A program made the translations under genes and the position numbers. A stretch of DNA of 64,000 bases, from contig NZ_OZ075108.1 in NCBI RefSeq assembly GCF_964186625.1, forward strand, positions 2,798,501 to 2,862,500, read 5' to 3'. The notes below the pieces were generated by a model. The model saw only the letters and a program-made list of their open reading frames with translations. It had not been told where the DNA came from and did not search any database. Below, one piece after another: positions 57,737 through 64,000 of this stretch; within the stretch, counting starts at the first letter, position 1, and every line of letters begins with the position of its first letter. This DNA comes from Asticcacaulis sp. MM231. Lineage in GTDB: Bacteria > Pseudomonadota > Alphaproteobacteria > Caulobacterales > Caulobacteraceae.

Positions 57737-58084
57737 ATGACGCGTGGAATTCTATTAAATGGCCCGGAACGTCGGCGGAAATGGCATGATAGTCAGCGTC
57801 GCGAGATTGTCTCTCTGGCGTTTTCGCCTGGTTCGAGCGTGACAGAGGTTGCCCGGCAGTTCGATGTGGCGACAAGCCTGATTTACAGATGGCGGGATCA
57901 GTTTCTGGCGGCCAGCAGCGGCGTTTCTTTCAGTCCCGCTATACTTGCGGATGGGCCGGCGGGCGCTGGGTCAGAGTCAGGCGCGGGTTTGATAACAGTC
58001 GACTTCAAAATCGGCGCTCGTGTGAGCATTGGCGCTGGGGCTTCTCTTGAACTGGTCTCGGCGATCATGAAGAGCTTGCGATGA
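57737..58084 (+). CDS. tnpA: IS66 TnpA accessory protein
   Basis: 115 residues with HTH: RRKWHDSQRREIVSLAFSPG, SVTEVARQFDVATSLIYRWR. The family helps IS66 transposition but is not the DDE enzyme. Overlaps tnpB by 4 bp. Confidence 0.9.
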   Translation: MTRGILLNGPERRRKWHDSQRREIVSLAFSPGSSVTEVARQFDVATSLIYRWRDQFLAASSGVSFSPAILADGPAGAGSESGAGLITVDFKIGARVSIGAGASLELVSAIMKSLR

Positions 58085-58428
58085 TCCCCATCGGTTCGGG
58101 CGCTAAAATCTGGATTGCCACAGGTCACTTCGATATGAGGAAAGGCATGACTGGACTGTCCTTGTTGGTCCAGGAACATCTTCACCGACAGCCCTTCGCC
58201 GGCGATGTCTATGTCTTCCGGGGGCGTAGTGGTCGGTTGATTAAGGCGATCTGGCATGATGGGGTTGGGCTGTCGCTTTATACCAAAAGACTGGACCATG
58301 GACGCTTCATCTGGCCTTCAACCGTTGACGGCGCGATCCAGCTGACGAGCGGTCAGATGTCTTTTTTGCTCGAAGGTATTGAGTGGAGAAATCCCCAACA
58401 TAGCTGGCGACCGACCAGCGCCGGCTAG
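58081..58428 (+). CDS. tnpB: IS66 TnpB accessory protein
   Basis: 115 residues: IWIATGHFDMRKGMTGLSLL, GDVYVFRGRSGRLIKAIWHD, SLYTKRLDHGRFIWP. Orf2 family (PF05717). Normal length. Confidence 0.95.
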   Translation: MIPIGSGAKIWIATGHFDMRKGMTGLSLLVQEHLHRQPFAGDVYVFRGRSGRLIKAIWHDGVGLSLYTKRLDHGRFIWPSTVDGAIQLTSGQMSFLLEGIEWRNPQHSWRPTSAG

Positions 58429-58507
58429 GATTTAAGGTCACAGAATGTTGAATCAGATATAGCGAAAACCCTATACAGGGAAAGGGATTTATGATTCATT
58501 CCTGTAT

Positions 58508-60202
58508 ATGGATCACGCCCTGGACGCCTTGCCGGATGATGTCGCTGCCCTACGGGCGGAGCTGGTATTAGCGCGCTCAGAACGGCTGGCAGCTGAAGAG
58601 GCCCTAAGGCATAAATCGGCGTCTCACAGCACCCTTGCGGCGGAATACGCTGTGGCTCAGGCCAAGGCAGCTGAGGATATGGCGATAATCGCCCACCAGA
58701 AGCTTGTCATCGAGAAGCTTCAGAGGCAAATCCATGGCCAGACATCTGAACGATCGGCCCGCCTGACCGATCAGCTTGAAATGACCTTTGAAGAGCTTGA
58801 GGCGACAGCGACGGAAGCCGAGCTGTTGGCGGAGATGGCGGTCTCAAAAGCGACGCATGTGGCTGGCTTTACGCGCAGCCGGCCTCATACCCGTTTAAAC
58901 TTCCCAGAACACCTGCCTCGCGAACGCGTCGTTGTGCCTGGACCAACCGTCTGCGACTGCTGTGGCAGCGATCGTCTGCGCAAGCTCAGCGAAGATGTCA
59001 CGAAGACGCTCGAATCTATTCCGCGCACGTGGAAGGTCATTGAAACCGTACGCGAGAAGTTCTCATGCCGGGATTGCGAGAAAATCAGCCAGGCGCCATC
59101 GCCGTTCCATACCATTCCACGGGGGTGGGCCGGCCCCAGCCTTATAGCCATGATCCTGTTCGAGAAGTTCGGTCAGCACCAACCTCTCAATCGTCAGATT
59201 GAGCGCTATGCGCTGGAAGGGGTACCGATCAGCCTGTCAACGGTCGCTGATCTGGTTGGCGCCAGCTGTCTGGCGCTGGCGCCTCTGATCCGACTGGTTG
59301 AGGCGCACACCTTCAAGGCCGAGCGTTTACACGGCGATGACACCACAGTGCCTGTTCTGGCAGAGGGGAAGACGATTACGGGCCGAATATGGGGCTATGT
59401 AAAAGACGACAAGCCCTTCGGGGGCACGTCGCCACCATCGGCCATGTTCTATTATTCCCGCGATCGCGGTGGAGAACATCCTCAAGCGCATCTGATTAAA
59501 TTTAAAGGTCTGTTCCAGGCCGACGCCTACTCCGGGTATGGTGAAATTTATAAACCGGGGCGAAGTCCCGGGCCCATTTTAGAAGCTGCCTGCTGGGCGC
59601 ATGCGAGGAGGCCCTTCTTCATCATGGCCGACGTCGAACAGAATGCACGCCGTAAGGCCGAAGGTAAGAAGCCGTCCGTCCTGTCGCCTGTTGCCATGGA
59701 AATGGTGCGCCGGATCGATGCCCTCTTCGAGATCGAGCGTGGCATCAATGGCAAAAGTCCTGAAGAGCGTCACGCTGTCCGCCAAATGCTAAGTAAACCC
59801 ATCATCGACGATCTGGAGCCCTGGATGCAAGATCAGAAAGCGAAGCTGCCTAACGGGCATGACCTGCGCAAAGCCTTGAATTACATGCTCAGCCGCTGGC
59901 ACGCCTTCACACTCTTCCTGACGGATGGTCGGGTCTGTCTGTCGAACAATGCTGCCGAACGGGCGTTAAGAGGCATAGCTTTGGGCCGTCGAAACTGGAC
60001 CTTCTGTGGGTCAGATCGCGGAGGCCAAAGGGCTGCGGCCATGTACAGTCTGATTGTTACCGCCAAGATGAACAAAATCGATCCGCAGATCTGGCTTGCT
60101 GATATCCTCGCGCGTATTGCAGAGCATCCCGCTCGACGTCTTGATGAGCTGCTCCCCTGGAACTGGCAGCCCTCAACCCAAAACAAAACTCAGGCGGACT
60201 GA
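58508..60202 (+). CDS. tnpC: IS66 transposase TnpC
   Basis: 564 residues. N-terminal coiled coil (about 1-100), zinc-binding CDCCGSDRLRKL and CRDCEK, DDE domain with LHGDDTTVPVL, FQADAYSGYGEIY and NNAAERALRGIALGRRNW. C-terminal IS66 tail LDELLPWNW. Intact. Confidence 0.96.
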   Translation: MDHALDALPDDVAALRAELVLARSERLAAEEALRHKSASHSTLAAEYAVAQAKAAEDMAIIAHQKLVIEKLQRQIHGQTSERSARLTDQLEMTFEELEATATEAELLAEMAVSKATHVAGFTRSRPHTRLNFPEHLPRERVVVPGPTVCDCCGSDRLRKLSEDVTKTLESIPRTWKVIETVREKFSCRDCEKISQAPSPFHTIPRGWAGPSLIAMILFEKFGQHQPLNRQIERYALEGVPISLSTVADLVGASCLALAPLIRLVEAHTFKAERLHGDDTTVPVLAEGKTITGRIWGYVKDDKPFGGTSPPSAMFYYSRDRGGEHPQAHLIKFKGLFQADAYSGYGEIYKPGRSPGPILEAACWAHARRPFFIMADVEQNARRKAEGKKPSVLSPVAMEMVRRIDALFEIERGINGKSPEERHAVRQMLSKPIIDDLEPWMQDQKAKLPNGHDLRKALNYMLSRWHAFTLFLTDGRVCLSNNAAERALRGIALGRRNWTFCGSDRGGQRAAAMYSLIVTAKMNKIDPQIWLADILARIAEHPARRLDELLPWNWQPSTQNKTQAD

Positions 60203-60474
60203 TGGCATATCGCGACAGTCATTTTTTTACGCTTAAATATGTCGCCCGGCAGCTCGAGGAAGACGAAGATCTTCTACGCGAAGTAACGATAGAAATGTTC
60301 TCTGAAGACGGGTGCTTTACCGTTTACGACGATTACCCAGCCGATGAAACAAAGGAGTTGATTACTGTTTTTAACACAGATGGGATCGACTACCTGATCG
60401 AGGCTCTGAAAGACAATCGGGAGCATTACGTCGAGCAACGTAAGAAAACTGAACTGTTCTACAAAAAGAAATAA
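60202..60474 (+). CDS. Small acidic protein within IS66 element
   Basis: 90 residues (MAYRDSHFFTLKYVARQLEE, DGCFTVYDDYPADETKELIT, NFxTDGIDYLIEALKDN-like). ATG overlaps the tnpC stop by one base, so it is coupled to it. No domain recognised. Passenger or unannotated fourth IS66 gene. Confidence 0.65.
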   Translation: MAYRDSHFFTLKYVARQLEEDEDLLREVTIEMFSEDGCFTVYDDYPADETKELITVFNTDGIDYLIEALKDNREHYVEQRKKTELFYKKK

Positions 60475-60615
60475 TCATACCCCCTGTGGCCTTGGGCGAA
60501 TGGGTACCCATCGTCATTCCCCTAGAAAAACGTGTCAAAGACGATGTTACCACCTAAGCGGTAAAATGACAAATTTTGTGCTAGGTTGGTGTTAGGCGTT
60601 TTGGGGCTTAAAACG

Positions 60616-60640
60616 CAAAAAAGCCTCCCGAAGGAGGCTC
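60616..60640 (-). terminator. rRNA operon terminator
   Basis: GCCTCC-TTCG-GGAGGC on the minus strand followed by a T6 run (60622-60617); a UUCG tetraloop. Located 27 nt past the fMet tRNA. Confidence 0.93.
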
Positions 60641-60666
60641 ATAATATGTTGTATTCGCTGTATTTT

Positions 60667-60743
<77 letters not shown>

Positions 60744-60910
60744 TCACCAACATCACTTTCCAGTTTTCCTCGGGCTTAGCCCTTGGGTACTTTGAAGTGG
60801 ATCCATATGTAAGAAACACAAACGACCGCCAAGCGAATGGCCTGACGGTCGAGTGTGTATTTGTAATGAAGAGCTGTGCTTTTCAGCACTATAAACCTCT
60901 GTAATCTGTA

Positions 60911-61028
60911 GACCTGGCGACGACCTACTCTCCCGTGACTTAAGACAAAGTACCATCGGCCCAGGAAGGCTTAACGACCGAGTTCGGAATGGGATCGGGT
61001 GGGGACCTTCCGGCATAGCCACCAGGTC
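60911..61028 (-). rRNA. rrf: 5S rRNA
   Basis: About 118 nt. 5' GACCTGGTGGCTATGCCGG and 3' CGTCGCCAGGTC close the terminal helix, with the conserved CCCATTCCGAACTCGG loop inside. Confidence 0.95.
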
Positions 61029-61207
61029 AACAGATTACAGGGGTTTTGAGAAGACATTGCGTGCGCTTTTAGCGCTAAACGTGCTTGCCCGGCTGATTAA
61101 GGCGGCAAGCAGGTATGACATTAATTTCAGTGTATGTTGATGTTGTTCCATTATGGACTGTGCTACCGCATTCGCGGCTTGAGCACACATAAATTTAATT
61201 GAGGAAC

Positions 61208-63987
<2,780 letters not shown>

Positions 63988-64000
63988 GTTCTCAATGAAA

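Larger units (their letters stand above)
57650..60560 (+). mobile_element. IS66-family element (ends not resolved)
   Basis: Contains the complete tnpA-tnpB-tnpC set plus a small passenger ORF. Exact inverted repeats could not be fixed; ends are approximate and lie between the integrase start and the fMet-tRNA terminator region. Confidence 0.75.

Overview
The window reads as chromosomal DNA of an alphaproteobacterium of the Caulobacteraceae. Asticcacaulis is my best guess from protein character: the short adenylate kinase, the BdcA/BdcR pair, the HfsK/CelD-like acetyltransferase and the Caulobacter-like ribosomal proteins. No database search was possible, so this placement is an inference.

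Region 1 (1-3.6 kb, minus strand): the 5' end of an M61-type peptidase gene, an HtrA/Deg lipoprotein protease, a TetA-like MFS exporter and a 50-residue orphan ORF with its own ribosome binding site and terminator.

Region 2 (3.6-25.5 kb, minus strand): the str-S10-spc-alpha translation cluster. Transcription order is rpsL-rpsG-fusA-tuf, then three unrelated genes (small peptide, GST, GNAT/CelD-like), then rpsJ-rplC-D-W-B-rpsS-rplV-rpsC-rplP-rpmC-rpsQ-rplN-X-E-rpsN-H-rplF-R-rpsE-rpmD-rplO-secY-adk-rpsM-K-rpoA-rplQ. Recognisable promoters precede rpsL, rpsJ and rpsM. Both the rpsL and rpsJ leaders carry a terminator-like hairpin between promoter and start codon. rplF has an in-frame amber codon at position 134 of 178, the most striking anomaly in the core region.

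Region 3 (25.6-29.2 kb): two chemoreceptors. One is membrane-bound with HAMP and PAS domains. The other is a soluble-looking PAS-PAS receptor broken by a frameshift.

Region 4 (29.6-60.5 kb): a mosaic accessory region. It starts with a scar of three truncated genes (secreted protein, integrase, VirD4/TraG coupling protein). Next come an unknown one-TM protein and a tightly overlapping four-gene operon (XRE regulator, two proteins sharing a repeated approximately 50-75 residue module, two sigma-70-region-4-like proteins). Then follow an rpiB fragment, a TetR/DUF4336 pair with tandem palindromic operators, a transposase remnant, a membrane protein, a bdcR/bdcA divergent pair, a decayed IS21 and an ECF sigma operon. 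A GGDEF diguanylate cyclase is followed at its stop codon by an 11.2 kb structure: two inverted, equal-length (2,579 bp) IS91-family elements flanking 4.4 kb that carries a giant YobI/KAP-like P-loop NTPase. The right-hand IS91 copy was later split by an IS1380-family element with a visible CTAAC target duplication. A full-length tyrosine integrase and a complete IS66 element close the region.

Region 5 (60.6-64 kb, minus strand): the end of an rRNA operon, 23S (essentially complete), 5S, tRNA-fMet and a UUCG-loop terminator.

The likeliest candidates for undescribed biology are the IS91-bracketed NTPase module, the XRE/repeat-module/sigma-like operon, and the attenuator-like leaders of the two ribosomal operons.
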